The position numbers were made by a program, and so were the translations under genes. Under the pieces are notes generated by a model. It was given only the letters and a program-made list of their open reading frames with translations, had not been told where the DNA came from and did not search any database. From Collybiopsis luxurians FD-317 M1 (taxonomy: Eukaryota; Basidiomycota; Agaricomycetes; Agaricales; Omphalotaceae), in NCBI GenBank assembly GCA_000827265.1, contig KN834756.1:1188153-1252152 (forward strand): a stretch of 64,000 bases of DNA, read 5' to 3'. Positions 1 to 11,396 of the stretch are shown piece by piece (the stretch's first letter is position 1; the number at the start of each line of letters is the position of its first letter).

Positions 1-51
1 GGTAAATCCGAAGTTCACCGTAATGGGAAACTTGCCGATACCATATAGGTT

Positions 52-1514
52 CTACTGCTGTGAGTCTCTCAGTGTCGCCCGAGAAGTAGCATCGACTCCT
101 GCCCTTAATAACACTGTCAAATTACTTCCCCCAGAACCCCGGACTGGCTCCATTCTTTCATGTTCATCACTTTGCAGCATGAAATCATGTTGTTGTTCGG
201 CTACTGGATGATTGGACTGGGAAGAAGTTGCTCGAGCCATGTTCACGATATACAGAACCGCAATTCGCATGTGGAGCCCTCGTAGCCTCTTCAAAGCTAC
301 AATTGCATCATTGTACGGCTTTTGTAGAGCTGGTGTGTGTTTTGCCCGCTCTCGAACAGGATGAGGTAATTTTTGTAGATGTTTCAAATATGCACGGTGT
401 TTCCCGAACATGTAGAATCGCATTCGTTCCATAAATCCACTGTCTGGCTGCTTGTTAACTACCTTTGTCGAGGAAGCTCCTACGACTGCGTGGTCAATAT
501 CTAGAAACAGGTCGAGGGCATGCATCACTGTACTCTGTCCGCCAGAAGGGCCACTGAGATAGTTTAACTCGGGTGCACCAGGATCTACACCCTCATAGAT
601 CCATCCAGGGTCGCTAGGCCCTTTGGCATCGTTGCCATTAAACCATGGCCGCATATCCGAATGAAAGACCCGAGGATCGCATCCAGTTCGTATTGACTGT
701 ATAAGGTTGGTAATCTCTTCAATAATCATTGTCAGCTCAGCTAGATATCCTGCAATCTTCGCAATTGTAGGTTCATCTGCATCTGAGATTTTGATGTATT
801 CCTCGATGATATGGAGTATTTGTACTCCGTGTAGCTCTATTGCGGCTTGAACCAGGTAAAAATGTTGCTCATCTTCGCGACCAGAGAAGGTATGGACAAC
901 AGCCATATTATCGATTGTGACCGGATTCCCTGGGTGTATCAGCTCCCAATTCCAGGTAACGGTATCTGAAAATGTAAGGACGGGTGCAATGCCAAGCATC
1001 CGCGATACCTCGATTAGGGGAACAGCCAAGGATGCAGGTACCCGCTTCGCTTCCACGTTCGGAGGGAGAGAATGTACATAATATTGAACAAGCCACGTTA
1101 AAACGACATGAGCTCGTTGGAGGACACGCAGGTGGGTTTTCAAATTCCGTATGTCAAGAATAGGCATCTGCAAATCATTTTAGAATACGAACGCGATTGA
1201 AAGCATATACCCACTATTCGTATATGGATCCTCCATGCCTCGCCTTCGACTCTCAAGACTAGTGCATCCTCGGAAACATCGTCTCCCAGTTTTAAGACTT
1301 CGGGAGCTTCTATCAACCCGTCTTCCCATAGCTGAAACTCCCTAGAAAGACGTGGAAGAGGTTCTGGTGGTACAAAGCCAGTGGTTGGGTCGATATCAAA
1401 TTCATGTTGGAATGGAGAAATATTTCTTGTCGTACCGCTTTTGCGGCTAAAGAGAGAAAGAAGCGTTCGAGGATTCATTGCGTTGTGATTGACCAAAGGT
1501 TGGGTTTTATACAT
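52..1514 (-). CDS. IDO: indoleamine 2,3-dioxygenase, two exons
   Basis: Haem enzyme that opens the indole ring of L-tryptophan to N-formylkynurenine, the first step of the kynurenine/NAD route; normally cytosolic. Two exons (1514-1215 and 1167-52) flank a 47-bp GT-AG intron (donor GTGGGT) and give 471 residues, a usual length for fungal IDO. Family features: the N-terminal stretch FDIDPTTGFVPPEPLPRL, a helix with LQRAHVVLTWLVQYYV, the loop GPSGGQS near residue 307, a proximal haem-ligand candidate His near 358 in KHRAYLKHLQ, and near residue 443 the glycine loop RGSGGSNL that corresponds to the RGTGGT loop of the family. The stop is TAG. An alternative ATG (MNPRTLL) lies 12 codons in, so the start is uncertain. 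No frame break is seen. The family is secure; the substrate preference among fungal paralogues cannot be told. Confidence 0.9.
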
Positions 1515-1734
1515 ACTTGGGATTGATTACAAAAAATTTTCATTATCTCCTGTCCCGACTTCTTTCCTTAAACATGAGCATGGCATAAATTTTCTGCAAT
1601 TTAAATTTCAGAGGAGGAGTGTAGGTTACGCAGTCAGGCACGCAGATCTCCTACAATTGCCATAGCGGTAGTGCAAGCTAACCGAGAAAGCCAGATATAT
1701 TTTTTGTTATGCTGCTTTTCATACTGAATAATGG

Positions 1735-1768
1735 GTGCGGGAGGCGGGAACACCGCGGTTCAAATTTT
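1735..1768 (+). repeat. left terminal inverted repeat
   Basis: 34 bp, GC-rich at the outer side (GTGCGGGAGGCGGG) and ending CAAATTTT. It is the reverse complement of 4184-4217 except at one position. Confidence 0.7.
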
Positions 1769-1990
1769 GAATACAGTGCGAACCGGTTTAGCTCAACCGC
1801 TAATCGGTACAATACACCGCTTAAGTAATGTTTGCTTTTTATATCGAATATATTAATGATCAAAGCCAGTACCTTTCGCCGTCGAGATTCAAACTGCGTA
1901 AGTATCTAGGGCTCTCTTTGATACCAATAGATCGCAAACATCTACTTAGATGACAATATGTAATGTTGAACTGCACTACTATATTCTAAG

Positions 1991-3350
1991 TCACTTTTTG
2001 CTCCTCGTGGAGTCAGTAGCATAGTGAACTAGATCCGATCCTTGTGTCTTCTTTGGACCTTGTTTAGAATGGATAGGAGGATCTTCCTCTTCCTCAGACT
2101 CATCCTCCAAGCTCTGAACATCTTGACCAGCCAATCCCATTTCCTCGCATACAGGCCTGCACACATGATCTCTTTCAAATGAGTGAATTTCTTGTTGACC
2201 ATGATCTCCAGCACCAGATGATCTACATAGTAGACTGTCAGCAAAAGCAGTGCTATTCAAGCCAGAGGTCATATTGTACTTACTCGGTGGTGGTATGGGT
2301 CATTGGATCAAAAAGAACAAGAATGTTTTTTCCTCCAATTGACATCCAAGTCCCTATGATCAGTTCATTATTGAAAACAAATGAGAGGATAGGCAAAGTC
2401 ATACCTTGTAAGTCAGCAACAACTAGCTTGTTTCTTGTAAACTCATAGTTAACATGGGCAAAGGCATAGACAGTCTCCGAAACAAGGTCAGTGAAATATG
2501 ATCAAGTATGGGTTAGAGTACCAGTAAATTTGATGATTGTTGGGGACCTTTTTGGTTTGACCAGCCAAGTTATACCCTCTTCAACTACAATTGGGTCCTC
2601 TGTTGGAACCTTTATTCCAGAAGCTTTGCTTGGGGTGTATCCAGTTTCCCTGAGAAGGAAGAACTCAGATTTAGCAATGACTGAAGAATAGTATCAGTCC
2701 AGTTGAGACCTCAGATATTGAAAAGATGGACAAGCTTACCTCGAGATATATGCTCTACTCACTCTTTATCTGCGTGACAATAGAACTCTTGGAGAAAAGC
2801 TTGGCACTGTGCAAGCTGATCTGCATCAAGAGAAATACTATATACTTGTAGTTTGCTTCCTCATCAAGACTCAATTCCAAGTCGTTGGGATTTTCAACAT
2901 TAAATTTGGCATAGCACATTGCCACATAGTCTTTTTCTTTGATCCAAAGCTAGAAATAGTGAAGCATGAGTTATGAAATCAATATAAGTGTGGATGTGCA
3001 GCTAAACTCACTTTGAAAACAACTTTCATTCCTCCTTTAGCAAATGGTCTATCATCAAGACGAACAGTTGTAAATCCATTATCCTGGTCAAGGCTCAACT
3101 TAAATTTGTATTCTGCATCAACCTCGACCTGTATTCACTCAAAATCAATTTCTGATGGAACAGACAGTAAAATCCTGTTGTCCTAAGCCCTCGGGGGCTT
3201 TATATGTGGACTGGAGGCACAATTTAGAGCCTTAGGTGAATGTCAACTTCATACTTCACTGAACCAATAAAATGAAACTTACTTTGAACACTTGAAGGCT
3301 TTGAATTAAGGATAGATTTACCCCGCTTGGCCTGCAAGGAAACGGCTGAT
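1991..3350 (-). pseudogene. alpha-kinase (MHCK/EF2-kinase type), decayed
   Basis: Atypical serine/threonine kinase family, greatly expanded in Agaricomycetes. Reading down the minus strand: RPFAKGGMKVVFK (near 3040, the glycine-rich nucleotide-binding strand), LWIKEKDYVAMCYAKF, QAFLQEFYCHADKE, ETGYTPSKASGIKVP, ITWLVKP, TVYAFAHVNYEF, LVVADLQG (near 2405, family hallmark), and GAGDHGQQEIHSF followed by HVCRPVC, the HxCxxxC zinc-binding end of the fold. An acidic tail follows to a TGA stop at 1991. Plausible introns separate these blocks. Two in-frame TGA codons (after HADKE, and between THT and SYF) and one apparent frameshift break it; both TGA sites are where an arginine CGA would be plausible. 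The 5' end is not resolved; the last clear exon begins at 3128. The family call is firm, the decay is likely, expression unknown. Confidence 0.75.
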
Positions 3351-4183
3351 GAAGAAAGTGTTCAATTTTGACTTCCCATGCTACTACCAATGGACTGCAT
3401 GTCAAGATTGGAAATTTGAGTTTCATACTAATCCAGTTTCAATGAGGTACACTGTGTATGTATAGCATATCAAAGGTACTCACAGCTCTATGATTAACAG
3501 TGAGCTCAAAATACAGTGCTCATTGTTTGTATAATTTTGAGGCCTTTATTGTTGCCGGAAAGTTATTGGCATAAAGATAAACATTATCAGGCTAATTGAT
3601 GCATTCTGCAACCTTTGAAATAATCATTGAGTTCAGAAAAAACATCAGAAGTTGATGCCATTGGGCCATGTCCCTGCTCATGCCATGCATTATTCAACTC
3701 AGTATGGTGGCATTGATTGTCGGATTGAGATTCCAAAAAGTCGGTCACTCAAATGTGACAATTTCTTGAGGAAGAGACTGGGAAATCATGCAATGAATGC
3801 TTTCAGTGGTATACAAATGACTTTGCAGTAATAGCCCAGCTTGCTTGGGAGGAACTTGACAAGCCAAAACTGACCTTAGAGTCTGCTTGGGGAGTATTCT
3901 CGCAGATGGTGCCAATAGTTACTCCGTAGATTGTGTACATGCATAGCCTTCAGAATCATCATTTATATGACATATCTTGAATATGATAATATTGAGATGA
4001 GCAGTATTGTGGGACATTATTTTCAGCTGTCTAGTTTCGAATCATTAGACAGATGAGTCAAAAATGTTTGTAAGTATTCGTAATATGAGCCAGATAAGAT
4101 ACTAATAGAACTATCAAATTAATTAATTACGTAATAAACCTGTCCATCAAATGAACTGGCTTGCCATAAAACCGGCGTCATTT

Positions 4184-4217
4184 AAAATTTGAACCGCGGT
4201 GTTCCCGCCTACCGCAC
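4184..4217 (-). repeat. right terminal inverted repeat
   Basis: Inverted partner of 1735-1768; reads AAAATTTGAACCGCGGTGTT at its inner side and ends in CCGCAC. Confidence 0.7.
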
Positions 4218-5303
4218 TCAGGTAGTGCGGAGGATCATGGAGGATCATGACTCAGACGGGAATGATCCAACAGAGTCCGTAAGGTCTTTTGAAAAGTAAA
4301 TTTAGACTAGAGCTTTCAATGACGGAACCATTGAGACCCCTGCAGAATTGAATGTGATGGTCCGATGCAACGGGTAGTTTCGGGTGGTTTGGGTCCCTGC
4401 CCATGTGCTCCCTGACCTATTCAATAATTGTATACAGCACTACAGAAAAGATACTGCTGCTGTACATGTGTTAGGATGGCGTTACTCATCCATTAAAAGG
4501 CACGGGGTACTCGGTATGAATTGGTGAGGATGCTCATACTGTACGTCTTCTAAAATGGGACGTTGGCCTTTTCGGATACGTCAAGTTTGCGTGCAGTGAG
4601 CACTTTTCCGCTCTAAGAATCTAGCTTAAACTGCGCCGTGCAGAGGACATTTTATATACATATTAATGGCTTGGTTCTTTCGGAACTTGCGCGTTTAGGG
4701 TGTCTATGACTTCCAAAATCGGACATGGGACATCGCGTTTTTGTTCTCGATCTTACTCGATCTCGCTGGGTGTTAGACTGCCAATTTACTGCCGAATACC
4801 CTTTCTTTCCAGGTCGGCATTGCCTTGTCCGGGTCCCTTCGGGTGGTGTTCGGCCGCTGGCATTCGACTCATCATCTGGATTAAAACTCACCCCACATTT
4901 TGGTATGTAAGTTCACGAGCTTTCTTGAGAATCAAGAAACAGATTTTCATTCTTTCATCCAAATTCAACGACAGACAGCTCGTTGGGGAAAATTGTGGCA
5001 TCAATGATAACTCGCAGTTATCACGAGTCTCATGCTATTTATACTGTAACAGATACCAAGTCTTTGACCACCGGATGTATATAATAATAAACTGGATCGA
5101 AGCGTCTACAGAATTGAAATGCTTGGCTTGGCGCCAGATACTCGTAGCCCGGTTTTAACGCCGGTCAGCAGACTCTGAATGTCCGTTGTACCAGCGAATT
5201 CAATATCGACCGGATATTCTATGGCAAAATCTAGTCTTGGCGTCGGTTCCAGTTCTTGTTAAATGCTCTCTATCTCGTACTTAGATGCGTTCTCAGAGTC
5301 CAC
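4218..5303. other. intergenic, upstream of sugar transporter
   Basis: No gene is recognised. Two adjacent copies of GGAGGATCAT lie near 4230-4250. Short open frames around 4.65-5.16 kb show no family motif. The promoter of the transporter must lie here, but no clear TATA element can be assigned. Confidence 0.5.
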
Positions 5304-7538
5304 ATGGCCAGTGATAGCAGAGACCCTGCTAACGATGCAGATGCTCTGGTCTCTCGTCTAGCTGAAAGCGACCATGTGCCGTGGTACCGCAAACGCAACC
5401 TGACAAAGTTATACATGATATTGGTTCCTACATGTATTGGAGTGGAAATGACCAGCGGGTAAGTGATTTGTACTTCCGCCCCCGATAGATCGCTTACCGA
5501 GGTTGATGCAGATTTGACTCCTCCATGATGAACGGTCTACAAGCTGTCAGCTCTTGGGACATTTGTATGCCGACCATCCTTTATTTCTCCAGGTTGCTTC
5601 TTTAATCAGAATGTTTTTACCAGTTTACCATTCACCTCGCTCAGCTCTCTTGGGCCTAATGTCAGCAGTGTATTCGCTCGGGGCAATTGTCGCGCTCCCA
5701 CTCGTACCATGGATCACTGATCACCTCGGTCGTCGGCTTGCCATCGTTTTTGGAAGTGTATTCATGGTCATAGGGGCCGCTATTCAAACGGCATCGCAGA
5801 ATTGTACGTGGGTTTCTACCTTTACAATACATCCTAATGACCTGGCGTGCTCCAGTCGCAATGTTTGTAGTAGCCAGGCTCATATTGGGTTTTGGAATCC
5901 CTTTTGCTATCGTCGCAGCGTCTTCCCTGATTGGAGGTGCGCGCCTGTATGTGAAACTGTGTGTAGGTCTGATCAAATCTCCAATCACAGAGCTTTCCCA
6001 TCCGAAGGAAAGAGCCATTCTGGGATCCTTATTCAATTCTTGTTACTTCATTGGTAGGCTGTTTTGCTTGAATCGTTATGCGAAAGCTTTTGAACGGGGA
6101 ATTTGTATTGCCCCTCCCACAGGCGCCATTGTGGCCGCAGGTGTAACATTAGGGACATTCTCTATGCAAAGTAACTGGGGCTGGCGAATCCCGTCCCTCC
6201 TTCAGGTGACTCCCAGCCTGCTACAAATATCATTCATTATGTTCCTTCCGGAGTCTCCCCGTTGGCTAATCTCAAGAGGCCGGGGTGATGAGGCTTTTGC
6301 CATTCTTGCCAAATACCATGCCGAGGGCGACGTGAACTCTGAGTTTGTCAAGGCAGAGTATGTGCAAATCGAAAAAACATTGGAGTTAGAGAAGGAAACG
6401 TCTGAGCAAAGCTGGAAAGAATTATTTGCGACCAGTGGTATGAGGAAACGGTTGCTTATCGGTTCAGCTTTGGGACTCTTTACGCAATGGAGCGGTAACG
6501 GCCTTACCTCGCAAGTATCTCTCTCATTCTCGGATTTTGGAGCGTTATTGATAGCGAAATTGTATTGAAGATATTTCCTTGCACGTATACTGGATAATGT
6601 CGGCATTACCGACGACCGCACAAAGAACTTGGTGAATCTAGCAACGACCTGTTGGAGCTTCGTAAATGGAACCTTTTTTGCTCTGACAGCATCCAGATTC
6701 AAACGTCGAACGGTGTATCTGGTTCGTATCATGATGGTATTAGTTTTTCCAAGACACGTTGTTCTAAACGTAACTACTCAAGACGTGTACTTTGTCTCTG
6801 CTTCTAATATTTACCGGGTGGACCATTGCAAGTGCACGCTACGCTATAACTAATGACCAGGCATCATCGAGAGCTGTCATCGCGTGAGTGGCGTGCCGGC
6901 TTCAGTGTTTGCACTACTAATCATTTATTATTTTCCGTAGTTTCATCTTTCTATATAGTCCCGCATACAACGTCGCGTTTAATGCCATGACTTATAGTAA
7001 ACTGGATCTTTTTCTTGGCCCTTTGGGTGATACTCAATCGTTCTGCAGCATTTCTGGTCGAGATCTTCCCTTTCCATGTTCGAGCAAAAGGGATCACAAT
7101 ATTTCAGTGGTTCAGCAGAATGGCTGGGTTTTTCAACCAGTTTGTGAATCCAATCGGAATCGCCAATGCTGGTGAGATGTTTTATGTGTCTAGGCCTTGA
7201 TTTGTTGACGAACCTTCAATCGGCTATGTAGGCTGGAAATATTACATCAGGTCTGAGGTGACTCGAAAAGTCGATACGGCTTCGCTAACTGGATACTCTT
7301 TTGCCCTTCGTAGCTACTGCGTTTGGTTGCTGGTTGAGGTCATATTTGTGTGGCTCTTCTTCCCGGAAACGTCACACCGCACGTTGGAGGAGCTAGCATT
7401 TTGTGAGTGAATTTGAATCTAGTACTAAGGTACAAATTTTATCGCCCTTGCTTTCCAGTGTACGAAGATAATCAAATCAAACAAGAGCAGCAGAAACGTG
7501 TGGTGGAAGAGATGCACTTAAATAGTCCTGAAAAGTAG
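5304..7538 (+). CDS. MFS sugar transporter (hexose/disaccharide:H+ symporter type), 13 exons
   Basis: Twelve-helix major facilitator of the sugar-porter family, predicted at the plasma membrane. Exons: 5304-5458, 5512-5564, 5624-5803, 5856-5936, 5991-6053, 6123-6510, 6571-6721, 6783-6883, 6941-6996, 7049-7171, 7232-7250, 7314-7402, 7459-7538. They sum to 1539 nt, an exact open frame of 512 residues. Motifs in order: GFDSSMMNGLQ in helix 1, DHLGRRLAIVFG (the family loop 2-3 motif), ARLILGFGIPF, ELSHPKERA, FLPESPRWLISRGR, QWSGNGLTSYFLARIL, VEIFPFHVRAKG, and FFPETSHRTLEEL at the end of helix 12. Twelve introns are GT-AG; the one at 6511-6570 fits only as GC-AG with donor GCAAGT. I chose ATG 5304 (MASDSRD) over 5256 because it gives the usual hydrophilic N terminus. 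The substrate cannot be told; LAC12-like or hexose porters are the nearest types. Confidence 0.93.
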
Positions 7539-7957
7539 ATTGCAGATGTAGCTAAAGACTGTAATGACTATGAATTGCATTCGGAAAGAACCATTTGCCT
7601 AGTTCTTGAGGTAAAGTTTTACATTCTAAAGTTTTGAACAACGCAAGAACGATCTGCTGCTCAAGTCATGACTTTCATCCGACTTTAAGTTCTTGTTTCT
7701 AGATGTCATGCAGCCAATATGAGAACAATTTTTTATCTTGCATTGAAAACTTTCAACTCATTCGCCTCACGTAGCTATTATTTGATTGGTATTTGGAGGC
7801 TCAATTAGTGTCAAACAGCCTGAAAGCGTTACGTGAGTGTTGTGGATTACTGTGTGGAACCTTGTCTCCCCTTGATGAATACGGCGCTGTGTGATAGTCA
7901 TAGGACGAGAAACGCGAAGGTTTAATGATTTGTTGAAGATAGACCAAATGGCGGTGT
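7539..7957. other. intergenic, 3' side of transporter
   Basis: About 420 bp, AT-rich. No gene or clear repeat is seen. Confidence 0.5.
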
Positions 7958-9440
7958 TAGTGATGTTTCGGCTCCGGCACAGAGCCGTCGAGCCGGGTAA
8001 GCCGGGCCCCAGCCCTATACCGGCTCGAGGACTCAGGGTCCAGCTCAGAATTTTGGTAAGCCGGCAGCCGGAGTGGTCCCAAGTCTCAAAATACTTATAA
8101 AGGCTCCACTCACATGGGCAAAACCTTGCTTGCGCACTGGAGATGGTTTCACTGATGAGCACCAAGCAGCAGATTATTCATGATTCCTGTACAATAGCCT
8201 CGGTTTCGCTCGTCGGTCCTTTTGGTCCTCACTTTCTTGGCACATATGAAGAAAAAAGAAGAAGAGTTAAGCGGATGTCTATGACAATGAAGAAGGAAGC
8301 AAAGACGGTCTGGTTAATATTAAGTTCCAAAATATCGTGCTGGGTGTCTATTTGCTTTTGAGCCAAAAACACATTTGAATATGTGAGAAATGATCTCATC
8401 AAAATGTAATTTACAGGTGTGGAATAGACCTTGCAAGCAAGGTGATAGAAATCACAAGTATCTTCCAAAATTTTTGTTTGAAGATAACGAGATATCCATG
8501 GTGTTCCTCAAATTTATTGGCATTCTTCCCTTTTTTTTCTAGGCAATATGTGAATGCGAGACCCAAGGTAGTGACCCTAACATGACTAATCACATATTGA
8601 TGTTACTGTTTAAGCTTTCATTGATCATTGCCCATACTATCAATGTCCCAGAGTTGCAACCGAAAATGTCGGTATAGAAAAACTTCTGCATTTTTCAGCG
8701 GATGAGCTCTATTTTTTGCATATATTGTAAACATATCCTAAACTTAAATTTAGCCAAGTTTGAGGATTTTAGAGTGGCTCCAGGTGTAGCCAGCGCGAAG
8801 CCGGTTTGAGGTCAGAAAATGGCGGGAGTTGCAATCCGGTCTGGCGATTCCAAAGTGTATGGGAAAATTGCAACTTGCGTTCTCCTGGCGTGTTTGAAGC
8901 AAGTTCTAGGTGATACTCAAGTCACAATGACTGCAGAACAGGTGAATGAGCATCAAATAGGTTTAATCAGGCTACAGTATAAGTCTTGAGAGTTTTGAAG
9001 CAGTCTAAGTACGAGCCGGCGTCGAAAAGTGACTTGCAACTGGAGTTTCAATACTTTCAGAAAATCCCCAATATTTTTCTCACTAAATTTCATATCATAA
9101 AGCTAATAGGTCTCTTGCATACATATATAAGAGCTTAAATTAAAAAATTGAAGAGTAACAGATAAAAACTGCGCTCAAACGAAACAATTTATTGGCCCGA
9201 TTGCAACTCTGGGTACGATTGCAACTCTGGGACATTGATAGTAGGTTTTCTATTTTCGCATAGAAACTTGTTGCAATGCGTGATAAAAATAGGACAATAA
9301 ATTCACTGAGATTTGGCTGACACTGTATAAACTTATGTAGCTAACTGGGGCTAGGCCCTGGCTGCCTATAAGGGCCTGCCTGAAGTTTTCAGTGAGCCGT
9401 AGCCGGGGCTTTTGAGCTGAGCCCAGCCAGCACATCACTA
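7958..9440. mobile_element. possible hAT-like non-autonomous element
   Basis: The segment starts TAGTGATGT and ends with the inverse ACATCACTA; GC-rich subterminal sequence with repeated AGCCGG-type words follows on both sides. TAGTGATG-like ends recall hAT superfamily termini. The 8-bp flanks (ggcggtgt and ggtattac) do not match, so a target-site duplication is lacking. No transposase is present. A MITE is nested inside. Confidence 0.4.
8637..9241. mobile_element. Tc1/mariner-type MITE
   Basis: 605 bp bounded by inverted repeats that begin CTATCAATGTCCCAGAGTTG, flanked on both sides by TA (8635-8636 and 9242-9243). That is the target site of Tc1/mariner/pogo elements. No coding capacity is seen. 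Diverged relatives of its left end occur at 34.66, 39.17 and 43.15 kb. Confidence 0.75.
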
Positions 9441-11396
9441 GGTATTACTCCGGACCAGACAGTGCATCTGTAAGCTTACCTACCATTTTGCTGGGTTCCC
9501 ATGACCAGATACTGAGATAACTGCTTTATTGAAAGCGCGCGCACACGTGGTTCCGACACTTACCGCGTCATCCCCGTCACCTTCCCCGCGAACCATCATC
9601 ATCCCAATTTTCTTTATTCAATCCAGCCTCTCTTCGTTAAGCATTTCGCTTGGAACTTAGTAGGCGAGGTGATTCCTATTATATCTATTCCACACCCAAC
9701 TTCTGGGCTATGTGGTTTCTTCATTCTTTCTTGGCGGTCCCTCGTACAGCGAGAGACGCCGTTTCTTCACATGGATGTTTTTCCCACATATCGTTTTATT
9801 TCCCACGGGCGATCCGCTCCCCAGTGGATCGTTCGTGGCTACCACTGTCTTGCGCATGAACAAACAGTCTCTAAACCAAACCAAACCAACCAACCAAACC
9901 AAATCGACCATATACCTATATACCATGTCGCTTGTATTCTCAAGGGCTATGAAGCATTGACCCAATTTTGCCCCCTTTAAGTACTTCTTGTACATAGATA
10001 GTTGGCTGCTGTCAGGGCGGGCAGATCTACAGCAGCGATGCCCTGCGTCAGCTGTGAGCTTGTCTTCTCCTCCTGCAGCAGTCCCAGAGGCGATGGTGAT
10101 AGGGTCGGCACCGGGATAACCTCTGGAGACCGGCATTCAGATCTTGCAATTGGACCATGCCGTGTAATTAACCTTCCTTCCTTCCCCGCGTCACATTTCA
10201 TCGTTGTTCCCCGATCGATTTCCTTAGAGACTTGATTCGACGCACAGAACAGCCTCTGAGCCTATAAGAGGCCCTGAGTCTGCCCTGTTCCCTATTTTTC
10301 ACTTTTCCCTTTTTCTTCTTTCTCTATTGCCGTATACTCACGCAACTGAGAGCTCTCGCTAGTTTCCTCTAATCCAATCTGTAAGTCATCCGTTCGCACC
10401 TGAGTCTTTAGTGTTGCTCACTACGGCGAGCTTCCAGTTATCTGTACTTGCCTCAGTTCCACATTATACATATTCGGAAGGGTATATGATGTCAATATAA
10501 GCTTGTATTTCAACTGTGAGCTTTTATGAGTCTGTGTAATGGTGAGCTGACAACGCAAAAATACTTTGCTCGAATCCAATAACTTCAACGCCGAGCCTAC
10601 CAGCACATGCATGCACAATATTTCGAACCTTAGGCACATTCAAACATTTGACATTTCACATCCCAGTGACACAACACGACTTTGAGTTCGGACGAGTTGA
10701 AGATCTAATGTGTTTGGAATAATTGGCTTAATGGTAGCTCATATATGAAGCGAAAATGAAACACTATCTACTGTAGAACTACTTGGACATTCTGGGGGTC
10801 AAAACCTTATGTATTAATTTACTTATTGTTCACTCTCACTGAGTTCATGCCAAACCGCATTGAATTGGTCCCTGGAACTGCACGAAGGGCAGAGGAAAAA
10901 TTAGCTGGGTGTATTTCCTTGATATCAGTGTTCAGAAGGACATGCTCAATGCGAGCACACTAACTCGCAAATTTTATGAATTTTTTGGGTTGTGACCACG
11001 CAGAGCACGGAAGAAAACGGTATTCTGTGTTTATCAAAGTAGCCTTGTGAGATTACTCTTCACTGAATGCATGTCAGTCTCTAGGCTGAACCGTTATCGC
11101 GAAGAAAAGTTTATATGGTATGAGCAGGAGAAGTCTCATGATAATGACGTGATTGCAAAGTTAATGGGCCGGAGTCCTTTCTTTTTTATTTTTTGTTTCC
11201 CCTTTCTTTTTTCCCATTTGGTGGGGCACCTGCCAAGCTAAATAGTGGGAAAACCGATCTTTGTACCATCGCGCTGCAGCCGGCACAACTTTATATTTGC
11301 ATTTCATATCTACTGCAGTATATTGGCGCGAATATGGACCACCTTTTCGACGCTCCAAATTCATCCTGTCCGAATTCACTTACCTACCGTACTTTT
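9441..11396. other. intergenic region without a recognised gene
   Basis: Contains runs such as CAAACCAAACCAACCAACC near 9.88 kb and a promoter-like stretch at 10.26-10.39 kb (listed separately). The short open frames show no family motif. Confidence 0.5.
10255..10390 (+). promoter_or_regulatory. orphan promoter-like segment
   Basis: A TATAAG box at 10263 is followed by a long C/T-rich tract (about 10290-10380) and then by a consensus splice donor GTAAGT at 10381. This order is typical of a strong fungal promoter with a 5' UTR intron. No coding sequence follows in the next kilobase on this strand, so it may be a remnant of a lost gene or the start of a non-coding transcript. Confidence 0.3.

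Larger units (their letters stand above)
1735..4217. mobile_element. TIR-bounded element carrying an alpha-kinase pseudogene
   Basis: Two near-perfect 34-bp inverted repeats face each other at 1735-1768 and 4184-4217 with the core AACACCGCGGTTCAAATTTT; I see one mismatch. The 2.4 kb between them holds, on the minus strand, a decayed alpha-kinase gene and no transposase I can recognise. No convincing target-site duplication flanks the repeats (left flank ...aataatgg, right flank tcaggtag...). This fits a non-autonomous DNA transposon that captured a host gene, or an old autonomous element that lost its transposase. The superfamily is not identifiable from the ends. Confidence 0.6.

Noticed and set aside
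7950..9448. 8-bp target-site duplication for the hAT-like element
   Set aside because: Flanks ggcggtgt and ggtattac do not match, so only the ends are reported and with low confidence.
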